Below are positions 1-8,463 of a stretch of 64,000 nt of DNA, piece by piece. Position 1 is the stretch's first letter; each line of letters starts with the position of its first letter. The position numbers and the translations under genes were made by a program. This DNA is from Aeromonas tecta (GTDB lineage Bacteria > Pseudomonadota > Gammaproteobacteria > Enterobacterales > Aeromonadaceae). The stretch spans positions 593 through 64,592 of the forward strand of contig NZ_CDCA01000008.1 of the NCBI RefSeq assembly GCF_000820185.1, written 5' to 3'. The notes below the pieces were generated by a model. That model had not been told where the DNA came from, made no database searches, and saw only the letters and a program-made list of their open reading frames with translations.

Positions 1-716
1 CGATCCAGCGCCTGGTTGGCGTTGTTGGCATGCAGGGTGGAGATGGCCAGGTGGCCGGTCTCCGAGAAGGCCAGGGCATGCTCCATGGTCTCGCGGTCGC
101 GAATTTCACCGATGAGGATCACATCCGGCGCCTGGCGCAGGGTATTTTTCAGCGCCGCGTGGAAGCTGCGGGTGTCCACCCCCACCTCCCGCTGGTTGAT
201 GATGCTCTTGCGGTGGCGATGAACGAACTCCACCGGATCCTCGATGGTGATGATGTGGCCGCTGTGGTTGCGGTTGCGATGGTCGATGAGGGCCGCCAGC
301 GAGGTGGATTTGCCCGAGCCCGTGCCGCCGACGAACAGCACCAGGCCGCGTTTCTCCATGATGGTGTCGAGCAGCACGGGGGGCAGTTTGAGATCCTCGA
401 AGCGGGGGATCTCGGTCTTGATGTTGCGCGCCACCAGGGAAACATCGTTGCGCTGCTTGAAGATGTTGACCCGAAAGCGACCCACCTGCGGCAGGGAGAT
501 GGCAAGGTTCATCTCCAGCTCCTTCTCGAACTGCTGCTTCTGTTCAAGATCCATGATGCTGTCGGCGATCCTGGCCACCTCGCCCGGCTCGAGGGGGGTC
601 TCGGTCAGGGCGCGCAGGGCGCCGTTGAACTTGGCGCAGGGCGGCGCACCGGTAGAGAGATAGAGATCGGAGCCATCCTGCTTGGCCAGGACCTGTAGCA
701 TGTCGCGCAATTCCAT
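1..716 (-). CDS. pilU: PilU-type type IV pilus retraction ATPase (3' end missing)
   Basis: Cytoplasmic hexameric ATPase of the PilT/PilU family, which powers pilus retraction together with PilT. The 238 visible residues begin MELRDMLQVLAKQDGSDLY. They carry a Walker A motif GGTGSGKST near residue 130, the Asp-box region IEDPVEFVH and the GEIRDRETM motif. The start and the N-terminal GSDLY block fit PilU better than PilT. The gene runs off the left edge, so the C-terminus is not seen. The next gene on the same strand lies about 60 bases upstream and is unrelated. PilT/PilU family membership is certain; the PilU assignment is likely. Confidence 0.88.
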   Translation of the reverse strand, partial: MELRDMLQVLAKQDGSDLYLSTGAPPCAKFNGALRALTETPLEPGEVARIADSIMDLEQKQQFEKELEMNLAISLPQVGRFRVNIFKQRNDVSLVARNIKTEIPRFEDLKLPPVLLDTIMEKRGLVLFVGGTGSGKSTSLAALIDHRNRNHSGHIITIEDPVEFVHRHRKSIINQREVGVDTRSFHAALKNTLRQAPDVILIGEIRDRETMEHALAFSETGHLAISTLHANNANQALD

Positions 717-774
717 GTTTTGCCTCGTCGCTCAAAGGGATGCGATGGTTGTCAATGTGCTTGAGTGTACCCTG

Positions 775-1131
775 TCAGGCGCCGGTGAGTTTCTCGCGAA
801 ACACAAAAAACACCGCCCCCATGATGCACAGGCCGGCCCAGAGGTAATCCCACTTCAGATCTTCTTTCAGATAGAAGACGGAGAAGGGCACGAACACCGT
901 CAGGGTGATCACCTCCTGCAGGATCTTGAGCTGGCCGACCGACAGCACGGTGTGGCCGATGCGGTTGGCAGGCACCTGCAACAGGTACTCAAACAGTGCG
1001 ATGCCCCAGCTCACCAGGGCGGCGATGATCCAGGGTTTGTGATTCATGCTCTTGAGATGGGCATACCAGGCGAAGGTCATGAAGACGTTGCTACAGATCA
1101 GCAAACCTATGCTGGTGACGATTGGGTTCAT
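775..1131 (-). CDS. DMT-superfamily small membrane protein (DUF486)
   Basis: A 118-residue, strongly hydrophobic protein with about four predicted membrane helices, resembling the DUF486 family of small drug/metabolite-transporter-like proteins. Its substrate is unknown. The ATG at 1131 is chosen because AAGGAG lies just upstream; the frame stays open further 5' but has no ribosome site there and would overlap the divergent binding-protein gene. The end KLTGA lies close to the pilU start. Confidence 0.75.
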   Translation of the reverse strand: MNPIVTSIGLLICSNVFMTFAWYAHLKSMNHKPWIIAALVSWGIALFEYLLQVPANRIGHTVLSVGQLKILQEVITLTVFVPFSVFYLKEDLKWDYLWAGLCIMGAVFFVFREKLTGA

Positions 1132-1243
1132 TAGGTTCTCCTTTGAAATCATTCGCATTTTATCTCGACTGCATGGGTTTCCATAAGTGGGGCTTAAGGG
1201 TATTTTTACCTGACAAGGATGAAGTAACCAAGGTTGGACACGG

Positions 1244-1975
1244 ATGGGCAAGGCAAGCTGGGGTGTGCTTGGTCTGCTGTTTAGCTGCCTGGCGCATGGC
1301 GCGCCGACGCTGACGGTGGTGACCGATGTGTGGCCACCGTTTCGCATGCTGGCGCAGGATAATCAGTTTTACGGTCTGGATATCGACATCTTGCGCAGGC
1401 TGCAGGCCCGCAGCGGCATTCAGCTGGTGCTCAAACAGGTGCCATGGGGGCGGGCGCTCAAGCAGATGCAGACCGGCCAGGCCGACTTGATGATAGGGCT
1501 GGCCCGAACCCCGGAGCGGGCCCTGTTCGTCGATTACCTGCAACCGGCCTACTACCAGTGCCAGCCTGCCTTCTATGGCAAGCCGGCGGCGGTGGCCGCC
1601 CTGCACCGTTATGAGGATCTCAAGGGCAAGGAGGTGGGCTTTGTGCTCAACTCGGCCTATTTCGCCCCCTTCGATGACGACAGCGAGATCGACAAGCACG
1701 GTGTGCCCACCGAAGATCAGCTGCAACGCATGGTGGAGCGTGGCCATCTGCCGCTGATGATAGGCACCGACTGCCAGGTGGATTATGCCCTGAGCCAGCG
1801 CAACGAGGCGGGTCTGGTCAAGGCGGATTACCGTCCGCCCTACCCGGTGATGCTCTATCTGGGGCTGAGCAAGCACTCACCCCATCAGGCGCTCAGGCAG
1901 CCATTGGCGCAGGCCTTGCAGGAGATGATGGCCAGCGGCGAGATAGCGGCGCTGGCGCAGACCTACCATCCTTGA
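1244..1975 (+). CDS. Periplasmic amino-acid-type solute-binding protein (SBP_bac_3)
   Basis: A 243-residue protein with an apparent Sec signal peptide (cut near residue 19, after SCLAHGA). The mature part has the extracellular solute-binding family 3 pattern: TVVTDVWPPF, GLDIDIL and the GQADLMIGLARTPER block. No permease or ATPase for it is adjacent; the btuCD genes downstream belong to a different transporter class. It may work with a distant ABC permease or be an orphan sensor-like binding protein. The ligand cannot be told from sequence. Confidence 0.75.
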   Translation: MGKASWGVLGLLFSCLAHGAPTLTVVTDVWPPFRMLAQDNQFYGLDIDILRRLQARSGIQLVLKQVPWGRALKQMQTGQADLMIGLARTPERALFVDYLQPAYYQCQPAFYGKPAAVAALHRYEDLKGKEVGFVLNSAYFAPFDDDSEIDKHGVPTEDQLQRMVERGHLPLMIGTDCQVDYALSQRNEAGLVKADYRPPYPVMLYLGLSKHSPHQALRQPLAQALQEMMASGEIAALAQTYHP

Positions 1976-2060
1976 CCTTGGGTGGCAACTCGCTGTTATC
2001 ATGCACCTTTCACACCTGCTTCCGGTTCGGACAGGTCGCGTCTCATTTCGGGGATCCTGC

Positions 2061-3062
2061 TTGTATCTCGCTCTCGTCCAACGCCAGCAGCGCTGGCAGC
2101 GCTATTGGCTGCTCGGCCTGTCGTTGCTGGCCCTCTCCCTGTTTGTGCTCTCCCTCGTCTGGGGCGAATTCCTGCTGCTGCCCTGGCAGCCCCTGAGTGA
2201 CATGGAGCAGCGCATCTTGCTGGAGCTGCGGTTGCCGCGCGCCTTGCTGGCTTTGCTGGCGGGAGCGGCGCTCGCCTGTGGCGGCGCCGTGCTGCAGGTG
2301 ATGCTGCACAATCCGGTGGCCGAGCCCGGCCTGCTCGGCGTCTCGAGTGGTGCCGGCCTCGCCGCCATGGTGGCGATGGCGGTGGCGAAATCCCTCGGGG
2401 TCTACCTGCCGGGCTGGGGCCTCTCATTGGCGGCCTTCGGCGGCGCCCTGCTGGTGACCATGCTGCTGATCCGGCTCGCGCGCCGGGCCCGGCTTGGCCA
2501 TACCCGGCTGCTGCTGTTCGGGGTCGCCATCGGCATCCTCACCAACGCCGCCATGACCTGGCTGATGTACTTCGCCGACGACGCCTCCTTGCGCGAATTC
2601 ATGTTCTGGATGATGGGCAGCCTCTCCTATGGCAGCCAGCAACTGAACTGGTGGTGGCTGGTGCTGCCGCTGACTCTGGGCTGGCTTGGTTTGCAGGGCA
2701 GGGCCTTGCAACAGCTGTTGCTGGGGGAGACCCAGGCCCGGCTGATGGGGCTGGATGTGGACAAGGTGCGGGTGCAACTGGTGCTGGCGGTCTGCCTGCT
2801 CACCGGCCTCGCGGTCTCTCTGTGCGGTGTCATCGGTTTCGTCGGCCTGGTGGTGCCCCACCTGCTGCGCCTCTGTGGTGGCAGCGATCAACGCTTCCTA
2901 CTGCCCGCCTCGGCGCTCGGCGGCGGCGCCCTGCTGCTTGGCGCCGATCTGGTCGCCCGCTCGGCCCTGAGTGCCGGTGAGCTGCCCATCGGCGTCATCA
3001 CCGCCTCGGTCGGGGCGCCGCTCTTTATCTATCTGCTGTTGAGGCAAGATGCCGATGCTTGA
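2061..3062 (+). CDS. btuC: Vitamin B12 ABC transporter permease BtuC
   Basis: Inner-membrane permease of the FecCD/BtuC family that passes cobalamin to the cytoplasm. It has about ten hydrophobic segments and the family blocks AEPGLLGVSSGAG, RLLLFGVAIG, MYFADDASLREFMFWMMG-type sequence, and VIGFVGLVVPHLLRL. I prefer the TTG at 2061: GGGGA sits six bases upstream and the product (333 residues) then aligns from its first residues with E. coli BtuC. An in-frame ATG at 2001 has no ribosome site. The stop overlaps the btuD start. No cobalamin riboswitch is visible upstream. Confidence 0.88.
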   Translation: MYLALVQRQQRWQRYWLLGLSLLALSLFVLSLVWGEFLLLPWQPLSDMEQRILLELRLPRALLALLAGAALACGGAVLQVMLHNPVAEPGLLGVSSGAGLAAMVAMAVAKSLGVYLPGWGLSLAAFGGALLVTMLLIRLARRARLGHTRLLLFGVAIGILTNAAMTWLMYFADDASLREFMFWMMGSLSYGSQQLNWWWLVLPLTLGWLGLQGRALQQLLLGETQARLMGLDVDKVRVQLVLAVCLLTGLAVSLCGVIGFVGLVVPHLLRLCGGSDQRFLLPASALGGGALLLGADLVARSALSAGELPIGVITASVGAPLFIYLLLRQDADA

Positions 3063-3804
3063 GACAAACCGGCTTTGCGTGCCCGAACGTCTGGCACCGC
3101 TCACCCTGAATTGGCAGGGCGGTCAGCTGGTGGCGCTGCTCGGTCCCAACGGCAGTGGCAAGTCGACCCTGCTCGGTGCCCTGGCTGGCACTGTTTCTGC
3201 AGAGGGGGATGTGCTGCTTGATGGGCAATCCATCTCGCTGATGAGCTGGCCAGAGCTTGCCAGGCAGCGTGCCATGCTGCCCCAGCGCCAGCCTCAGCTG
3301 TTTCATATTCCGGTGTTTCAGGTGCTGAGCTTAGGGTTGGATGAGTCGGCCGAGCCCGCCCTGCGCAATCAGGCGGTGGCGGATCTGTGCGCCGCGCTGG
3401 AGCTCGATGCCTTGCTGGCGCGGGATTTTAGCCGCCTCTCCGGCGGCGAGCAGCAGCGGGTGCTGATCGCCCGCACCCTGTTGCAGCTGTGGCCCAGTCT
3501 CAATCCGGCGGGACGGGTGCTGCTGCTAGACGAGCCGCTGGCCGGGTTGGACTTGCATCATCAGCTCGCCCTGCTGCGACTGCTGAAAACCCTGACCCGG
3601 CAGGGGCTGCTGGTAGTTGTCTCCATCCACGACATCAATCTGGCCATCGACTGGGGGGATCGCATCCTCTGTCTGCAACAGGGTCAGCTGGTGGGCGAGG
3701 GGGGGGTCGACATCATCGATCAGGCGCTGCTGGAGAGGGTGTTTCAGATCAAGACGGATCGCATTGAGGCGGCCGGCCGGGTCTGGTTTATGCCGAGCCT
3801 GTAA
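3049..3804 (+). CDS. btuD: Vitamin B12 ABC transporter ATPase BtuD
   Basis: Cytoplasmic ATPase partner of BtuC, 251 residues, close to the E. coli length. It shows Walker A GPNGSGKST, signature LSGGEQQRV, Walker B VLLLDEPLAGLD and the switch histidine in VSIHDINLA. The start overlaps the 3' end of btuC by 14 bases, with GAGG four bases upstream, so the pair is translationally coupled. No btuF is adjacent. Transcription ends at a hairpin shared with the convergent acetyltransferase gene. Confidence 0.9.
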   Translation: MPMLETNRLCVPERLAPLTLNWQGGQLVALLGPNGSGKSTLLGALAGTVSAEGDVLLDGQSISLMSWPELARQRAMLPQRQPQLFHIPVFQVLSLGLDESAEPALRNQAVADLCAALELDALLARDFSRLSGGEQQRVLIARTLLQLWPSLNPAGRVLLLDEPLAGLDLHHQLALLRLLKTLTRQGLLVVVSIHDINLAIDWGDRILCLQQGQLVGEGGVDIIDQALLERVFQIKTDRIEAAGRVWFMPSL

Positions 3805-3809
3805 TGGAC

Positions 3810-3840
3810 AAAGGCCCTGGCGTCAGCCGAGGGCCTTTTT
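3810..3840. terminator. Convergent terminator after btuD
   Basis: Nine-base arms AAAGGCCCT / AGGGCCTTT enclose an 11-base loop, followed by a T run on the plus strand. The right arm lies inside the last codons of the convergent acetyltransferase gene. Confidence 0.75.
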
Positions 3841-4281
3841 GAAGAAGACGACCCGCTCCGTTTCGCAGAAACCGAGCCGCTCATGCATTCGCTGTGAGGG
3901 GAGGTTGTCGATGGCGGCATCGGAGGCGAGCTCGCGGCAACCCTGTTCACGGCCCCACTGCGCCACCTGGGCTATCAAGGCACGGGCCAGCCCGTGCTGG
4001 CGCTGCGCCGGTTGCACATACACTCCTTCCAGATAGACCACAGGGCTGCTCTCGCAGCCATTCACGTAATCCTGGCGCAGGGCTGCATCGGCAAAAGCCA
4101 CCGCCTGATCCTGCTCGTCCAGCGCCAGAAAGGCGTTGAGACGGGCATTGGCCAGCATCTCGCGCCCCTCCTGCTGATGGGCGCCGAGCCCATGGTGTGG
4201 CCAGAGTTGCTGGCGCAGGGTTGCCCACTGCGCCAGCCGTGCCTCATCGAGAGGCACTATCCGCCAGGCGGTCTCTGTCAT
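3823..4281 (-). CDS. AAC(6')-I-like GNAT acetyltransferase
   Basis: A 152-residue GNAT-fold acetyltransferase using acetyl-CoA. Its length and C-terminal half resemble chromosomal aminoglycoside 6'-N-acetyltransferases such as AAC(6')-Ij of Acinetobacter: DYVNG..SSPV.FLEG.YV, then the AAC(6')-like ASDAAIDN, LGFCETERVVFFKK ending. The start ATG at 4281 lies seven bases after the aroH stop, so the gene is probably the second cistron of an aroH operon. Resistance to aminoglycosides is an inference; other amine substrates are possible. Confidence 0.75.
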   Translation of the reverse strand: MTETAWRIVPLDEARLAQWATLRQQLWPHHGLGAHQQEGREMLANARLNAFLALDEQDQAVAFADAALRQDYVNGCESSPVVYLEGVYVQPAQRQHGLARALIAQVAQWGREQGCRELASDAAIDNLPSQRMHERLGFCETERVVFFKKALG

Positions 4282-4288
4282 GCCGGGC

Positions 4289-5353
4289 TCAGCCCTGCTG
4301 CTTGGCAAGGCGCACCTGGGCGGCTTCTGCCAGCATGGCCAGCAGAGTCTCGGTGTCGCTCCACGACAGGCAGGCATCGGTGATGCTCTGGCCGAAGGTG
4401 GCGGCGCAGCCGTTCTCCACGTCCTGACGGCCTTCCACCAGGAAGCTCTCGGCCATGATGCCGGCGATGCCGGTGCGGCCGCGGCGCAGCTGATCGCAAA
4501 TATCCTGCGCCACCAGCAACTGGCGGCGGTGATCCTTCATGCTGTTGCCGTGGCTGAAATCCACCACCAACCGCTCGGGTAGACCCACGTCGGCCAGGGC
4601 TTCGCAGGCCTCGTCGACACTGGCGGTGTCGTAGTTGGGCCTGTGGCCGCCACGCAGGATCACGTGACCATAAGGGTTGCCGGCGGTGCGGTAGATGGTC
4701 ATCTTGCCGTCCTTGTCCGGGGAATAGAAGATGTGGCTGTGGCGGGCTGCGCGCACCGCATCGATGGCGATGCGGGTGTTGCCGTCGGTGCCGTTCTTGA
4801 AGCCGACCGGGCAGGAGAGGGCGGAAGCCATCTCGCGGTGCACCTGGGATTCGGTGGTGCGCGCGCCGATGGCGCCCCAGGTGATGAGATCGCTGATGTA
4901 CTGGCCGGTCACCATGTCGAGGAACTCGGTGGCGGTGGGCATGCCCATCTCGTTGATGTCGACCAAGAGGTTACGGGCCAGTTTCAACCCCTCGTTGACA
5001 TCGAAGCTGCCATCCAGGCGCGGATCGTTGATCAGCCCCTTCCAGCCGACGATGGTGCGCGGCTTCTCGAAATAGGTGCGCATGACGACGCACAGGCTGC
5101 CCTTGTACTGCTCGCGCAGGACGTTGAGGCGCTGGGCGTATTCGCGGGCGGCGGCGGGATCATGGATGGAGCAGGGGCCGACGATGACCAGCAGGCGCTG
5201 ATCTTCACCGGCCAGAATGGCTTCTACATCGCGGCGGGCATCCAGCAAATTCTGGGCAACGGTGTCGTTTAACGGGAAGGCGTGCGCGAGTTCGCTCGGA
5301 GTGATCAGGGACTCCAGACGGCGGGTGCGCAATTCATCTGTGTGAATGGACAT
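4289..5353 (-). CDS. aroH: 3-deoxy-7-phosphoheptulonate (DAHP) synthase, AroH-like
   Basis: Cytoplasmic class I DAHP synthase (354 residues), which condenses phosphoenolpyruvate with erythrose 4-phosphate in the first step of the shikimate pathway. The motifs GPCSIHD, YFEKPRT.VGWKGL, GAIGARTTESQ and SCPVGFKNGTDG are intact. The N-terminus TDELRTRRLESLITPSELA is much closer to the tryptophan-sensitive isozyme AroH than to AroF or AroG. The ATG at 5353 is chosen by this alignment. No TrpR-type CTAG-containing operator is evident upstream, so the regulation may differ from E. coli. Confidence 0.92.
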   Translation of the reverse strand: MSIHTDELRTRRLESLITPSELAHAFPLNDTVAQNLLDARRDVEAILAGEDQRLLVIVGPCSIHDPAAAREYAQRLNVLREQYKGSLCVVMRTYFEKPRTIVGWKGLINDPRLDGSFDVNEGLKLARNLLVDINEMGMPTATEFLDMVTGQYISDLITWGAIGARTTESQVHREMASALSCPVGFKNGTDGNTRIAIDAVRAARHSHIFYSPDKDGKMTIYRTAGNPYGHVILRGGHRPNYDTASVDEACEALADVGLPERLVVDFSHGNSMKDHRRQLLVAQDICDQLRRGRTGIAGIMAESFLVEGRQDVENGCAATFGQSITDACLSWSDTETLLAMLAEAAQVRLAKQQG

Positions 5354-5520
5354 ACGACTCAATTCTCGGGTGGTGGCGTGGACTGTCGTTTGACGGGCAA
5401 TGACGAATACAGTGCCAAAAAATGCAAGGAGATAAAATAAAGCAAAACACGTCCGATGGAAACCTTGGCGGGCTCTGCTAGGATGTGAGCCCAAAAGCCA
5501 TTTCAAATGAGGTAGTTATT

Positions 5521-5901
5521 GTGGCAAAGCCAGGCGCGACCGGGGTCACCCGCATCATCAACGCAACCGGTTACAGCATGAAAGGACTCAAGTCAGCCTG
5601 GATCAACGAGGCCGCCTTCCGCCAAGAACTGGTGCTTGTGCTGCTGCTGATGCCACTGGCCTTCTGGATCGGGGACTCCCTCAACCAGGTCCTGCTGCTT
5701 ATCGTCATCAGCTGGCTGGTGGTGATCGTCGAGGTGCTCAACTCCGCCATTGAGGCGGTGGTGGACAGGGTCGGCTCCGAACATCATGAACTGTCGGGTC
5801 GGGCCAAGGATCTCGGCTCCGCCGCCGTCTTTATCGCTCTGGCGCTCAATGCCCTGGTGTGGGGCGCCCTTATCGGCCGCAACCTGCTGGGCTGGTGGTA
5901 G
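5521..5901 (+). CDS. dgkA: Diacylglycerol kinase
   Basis: A small inner-membrane enzyme (126 residues) that phosphorylates diacylglycerol from osmoregulated glycan synthesis to phosphatidate. It has three predicted helices and the family signature INEAAFRQE near residue 33, followed by VEVLNSAIEAVVDR and HELSGRAKDLGSAAV. The GTG at 5521 is preferred: it aligns with the E. coli start and has GAGG upstream. The frame is open further 5', but that part overlaps the divergent aroH promoter region. Confidence 0.92.
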   Translation: MAKPGATGVTRIINATGYSMKGLKSAWINEAAFRQELVLVLLLMPLAFWIGDSLNQVLLLIVISWLVVIVEVLNSAIEAVVDRVGSEHHELSGRAKDLGSAAVFIALALNALVWGALIGRNLLGWW

Positions 5902-5930
5902 AGCACATAATCTGCGCGGGTGAGTTTGTT

Positions 5931-6013
5931 CCCTCTCCTTTGGGAGAGGGCAGGGTGAGGGAAGACTCTTCTCGCCCCTCATCCCCGACCCTTCTCCCGC
6001 GAGGGGAGAAGGG
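5931..6013. repeat. Paired inverted-repeat (REP/BIME-like) element
   Basis: Two hairpins of related sequence lie in opposite orientation: CCCTCTCC/GGGAGAGGG at 5931-5950 and CCCTTCTCCC/GGGGAGAAGGG near 5989-6013. Between them are GGGTGAGGG and its approximate complement CCCTCATCCC. This two-copy, head-to-head layout is typical of intergenic palindromic repeats seen across proteobacteria. Confidence 0.6.
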
Positions 6014-6050
6014 AGCAGAAGAGGCCGACAACATCCAGGCTCCGCATCAT

Positions 6051-6080
6051 AAAAAAGCCCGTCATGACGACGGGCTTTTT
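6051..6080. terminator. Bidirectional terminator between dgkA and serA
   Basis: Stem GCCCGTC/GACGGGC, flanked by an A run on the left and a T run on the right, so it can stop transcription from both the dgkA and serA sides. Confidence 0.9.
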
Positions 6081-6106
6081 GTTGGCTGAGCGCTGGGCTC
6101 AGTACA

Positions 6107-7339
6107 TCAATGCAGGATCCGCGCGCGGATGGTGCCATTGATCTCCTTGAGCTTGGCGAGCGCCTTCTCGCTGTGCTCTGTCTCCACGTCGATCACCACG
6201 TAACCGATGTGGCTGCTGGTCTGCAGGTATTGACCGGCGATGTTGATGCCCTCGTCGGCGAAGATCTGGTTGATCTGGTTCATGACGCCCGGCTGGTTGC
6301 GGTGAATGTGCAGCAGACGGCTGGAGCCCTTGTGACCGGGCAGTGAGACTTCCGGGAAGTTGACGGCAGAGAGGGTGGAGCCGTTGTCGGAGTATTTGAC
6401 CAGCTTGTTGGCTACCTCCAGCCCGATGTTCTCCTGCGCTTCCTGGGTGGAGCCGCCGATGTGCGGGGTCAGGATCACGTTGTCCAGACCACGCAGCGGG
6501 GTCAGGAACTCCTCGTCGTTGGAGGTGGGCTCGACGGGGAAGACGTCGATGGCGGCGCCGGAGAGGTGACCGCTTTTGATGACGTCGGCCAGGGCCTCAA
6601 TGTCCACCACTGTGCCGCGGGAGGCGTTGATGAAGATGGCGCCCGGTTTCATCATGCGCAGTTGCTCGGCACCGATCAAATCCTTGGTGGAGGCGGTTTC
6701 CGGCACGTGCAGGCTGATGACATCAGACATGTTGAGCAGTTCCACCAGGTTCGGCACCTGAATGGCGTTGCCGAGCGACAGCTTGTTCTCGATGTCGTAG
6801 TAGTAGACCTTCATGCCGATCATCTCGGCGATGATGCCAAGCTGGGTACCGATGTGGCCATAGCCGATGATGCCGAGCTTCTTGCCGCGAGCCTCTACCG
6901 AGCGGTTGGCGAGCTTCTCCCACACACCGCGATGGCACTTGGCGTTCTTCTCCGGGATGCCGCGCAGCAGCAGCAGGATCTCCCCCAGCACCAGCTCGGC
7001 CACGGAACGGGTGTTGGAGAAGGGGGCGTTGAAGACCGGGATGCCGCGCACATGGGCGGCGTCGAGGGCGACCTGGTTGGTACCGATGCAGAAGCAGCCG
7101 ATGGCGACCAGCTTGCCGGCGGCGTCCAGTACCTTCTCGGTCAGCTGGGTGCGCGAGCGCAGGCCGACGAAGTGCACGTCGCGAATGCGTTCGATCAGAT
7201 CCGCCTCCGACAGCGAGGTCTTGAGGTACTCCACGTTGGTGTAACCGGCAGCCCTAAACGTCTCTACCGTGTTGAGGTGAACCCCCTCCAGCAGCAGCAC
7301 CTTGATTTTATCCTTGTCCAGCGAAAACTTGGCTGTCAT
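6107..7339 (-). CDS. serA: D-3-phosphoglycerate dehydrogenase
   Basis: NAD-dependent enzyme that oxidises 3-phosphoglycerate in the first step of serine synthesis; 410 residues, as in E. coli. It has the substrate domain, a Rossmann NAD domain with GYGHIGTQLG, the catalytic Arg/Glu/His pattern (INASRGT, ILTPHIGG) and a C-terminal ACT domain (NQPGVMNQINQIFAD) that binds serine for feedback control. The ATG is preceded by GAGGGA. The order serA-rpiA-ygfA matches many gammaproteobacteria. A well-placed promoter was not pinned down in the AT-rich upstream gap. Confidence 0.96.
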   Translation of the reverse strand: MTAKFSLDKDKIKVLLLEGVHLNTVETFRAAGYTNVEYLKTSLSEADLIERIRDVHFVGLRSRTQLTEKVLDAAGKLVAIGCFCIGTNQVALDAAHVRGIPVFNAPFSNTRSVAELVLGEILLLLRGIPEKNAKCHRGVWEKLANRSVEARGKKLGIIGYGHIGTQLGIIAEMIGMKVYYYDIENKLSLGNAIQVPNLVELLNMSDVISLHVPETASTKDLIGAEQLRMMKPGAIFINASRGTVVDIEALADVIKSGHLSGAAIDVFPVEPTSNDEEFLTPLRGLDNVILTPHIGGSTQEAQENIGLEVANKLVKYSDNGSTLSAVNFPEVSLPGHKGSSRLLHIHRNQPGVMNQINQIFADEGINIAGQYLQTSSHIGYVVIDVETEHSEKALAKLKEINGTIRARILH

Positions 7340-7516
7340 GACGATCCCTCTGTTTTATAGATATGTGCGAAAAACGGTGCAGGTATGCGATGTGAAGAAA
7401 ACCGTAAAGTAGCAAAAACGTGCGGGAGAGGGAATATTTGTGACGAAAGTCAAATTCTTTGAAGTTTTCAACGATAGTTGTAGACGATACTTTGCAACTC
7501 GTTGAGGCATAAACAG

Positions 7517-7540
7517 AAACGGCGCCATCAGGCGCCGTTT
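7517..7540 (-). terminator. Terminator downstream of rpiA
   Basis: Perfect ten-base stem AAACGGCGCC/GGCGCCGTTT with a four-base loop. On the minus strand it is followed by a T-rich stretch, so it most likely ends the rpiA transcript. Confidence 0.75.
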
Positions 7541-7608
7541 CTTATGCTCGCTGTGATAATGGGTCACTCACCGCTTAGGCGGGCTGAGCACATCACCACA
7601 AAACATGC

Positions 7609-8265
7609 TTACTCGTTGGTGATCACGCCTTCCGGGGTACCGATCAGCACCACGTCTGCACCACGGTGGGCGAACAACCCGTTGGTGACCACGCCGACGA
7701 TGGCGTTGAGCTGCACTTCCAGCGCTTTGGCGTCGTGAATGGCCATGCCCTTGACGTCGAGGATGATGTTGCCGTTATCGGTGATCACCCCTTCACGCCA
7801 CACCGGGTTGCCGCCGAGCTTCTTGATCTCGCGGGCCACGTATTCGCGGGCCATGGGGATCACTTCCACCGGCAGCGGGAAGGTGCCGAGCACCGGCACC
7901 GTCTTGGTGTTGTCGATGATGCAGATGAACTTGTCGGCCACGGCGGCGACAATCTTCTCGCGGGTCAGGGCCGCGCCACCGCCCTTGATCATGTCACGGC
8001 TGGCGTTGATCTCGTCGGCGCCATCCACGTAAACGGAGAGGGCATCAATGTCGTTGAGATCGAACACGGGGATGCCAAAGCCTTTAAGACGCTCGGTGGA
8101 GGCGACGGAGCTCGATACCGCACCCTTGATCTCGTCCTTCATGGTCGCCAGCGCGTCGATGAAGTGATTGACGGTAGAGCCGGTGCCGACCCCGACGATG
8201 GTGCCGGGGATCACGTACTTGAGCGCAGCCCAACCGGCCGCCTTCTTCATTTCATCTTGAGTCAT
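7609..8265 (-). CDS. rpiA: Ribose-5-phosphate isomerase A
   Basis: Interconverts ribose 5-phosphate and ribulose 5-phosphate in the pentose phosphate pathway; 218 residues, the usual length. Family motifs are [14 protein letters not shown] (phosphate loop), YVDGADEIN and [14 protein letters not shown], which hold the catalytic Asp, Glu and Lys. It lies on the same strand as serA but is separated from it by its own terminator, so the two are transcribed independently. Confidence 0.96.
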   Translation of the reverse strand: MTQDEMKKAAGWAALKYVIPGTIVGVGTGSTVNHFIDALATMKDEIKGAVSSSVASTERLKGFGIPVFDLNDIDALSVYVDGADEINASRDMIKGGGAALTREKIVAAVADKFICIIDNTKTVPVLGTFPLPVEVIPMAREYVAREIKKLGGNPVWREGVITDNGNIILDVKGMAIHDAKALEVQLNAIVGVVTNGLFAHRGADVVLIGTPEGVITNE

Positions 8266-8294
8266 GATGGATCCTTATGGAAAAAAGCGGGCGC

Positions 8295-8300
8295 ATTATA
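8295..8300 (-). promoter_or_regulatory. Candidate -10 element of rpiA
   Basis: Minus-strand TATAAT about 30 bases before the rpiA ATG, in the context TTGGATATAATGCGCCC. No good -35 box stands at the expected distance. Confidence 0.45.
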
Positions 8301-8463
8301 TCCAAGCATCCTCGTGAGAGCGACCGCCTCGCTCACGTTCCGGGCCAAAAAGTCACAAGATGTAAATCGTTTGCCTGTTTATTGGGCATGGGATTATGCG
8401 GCAGTCGAAAATATCGCCAGGAAGGGGGGCAGGCAGTGACCTTGACCACCACAGACCCGCCTG

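Noticed and set aside
2001-2060. Upstream ATG start for btuC
   Set aside because: It would add 20 residues not seen in BtuC relatives and has no ribosome site, whereas the TTG at 2061 has GGGGA and aligns with the family start.
5354-5520. TrpR operator upstream of aroH
   Set aside because: Looked for because the enterobacterial aroH is TrpR-controlled, but no CTAG-centred palindrome is present in this gap.
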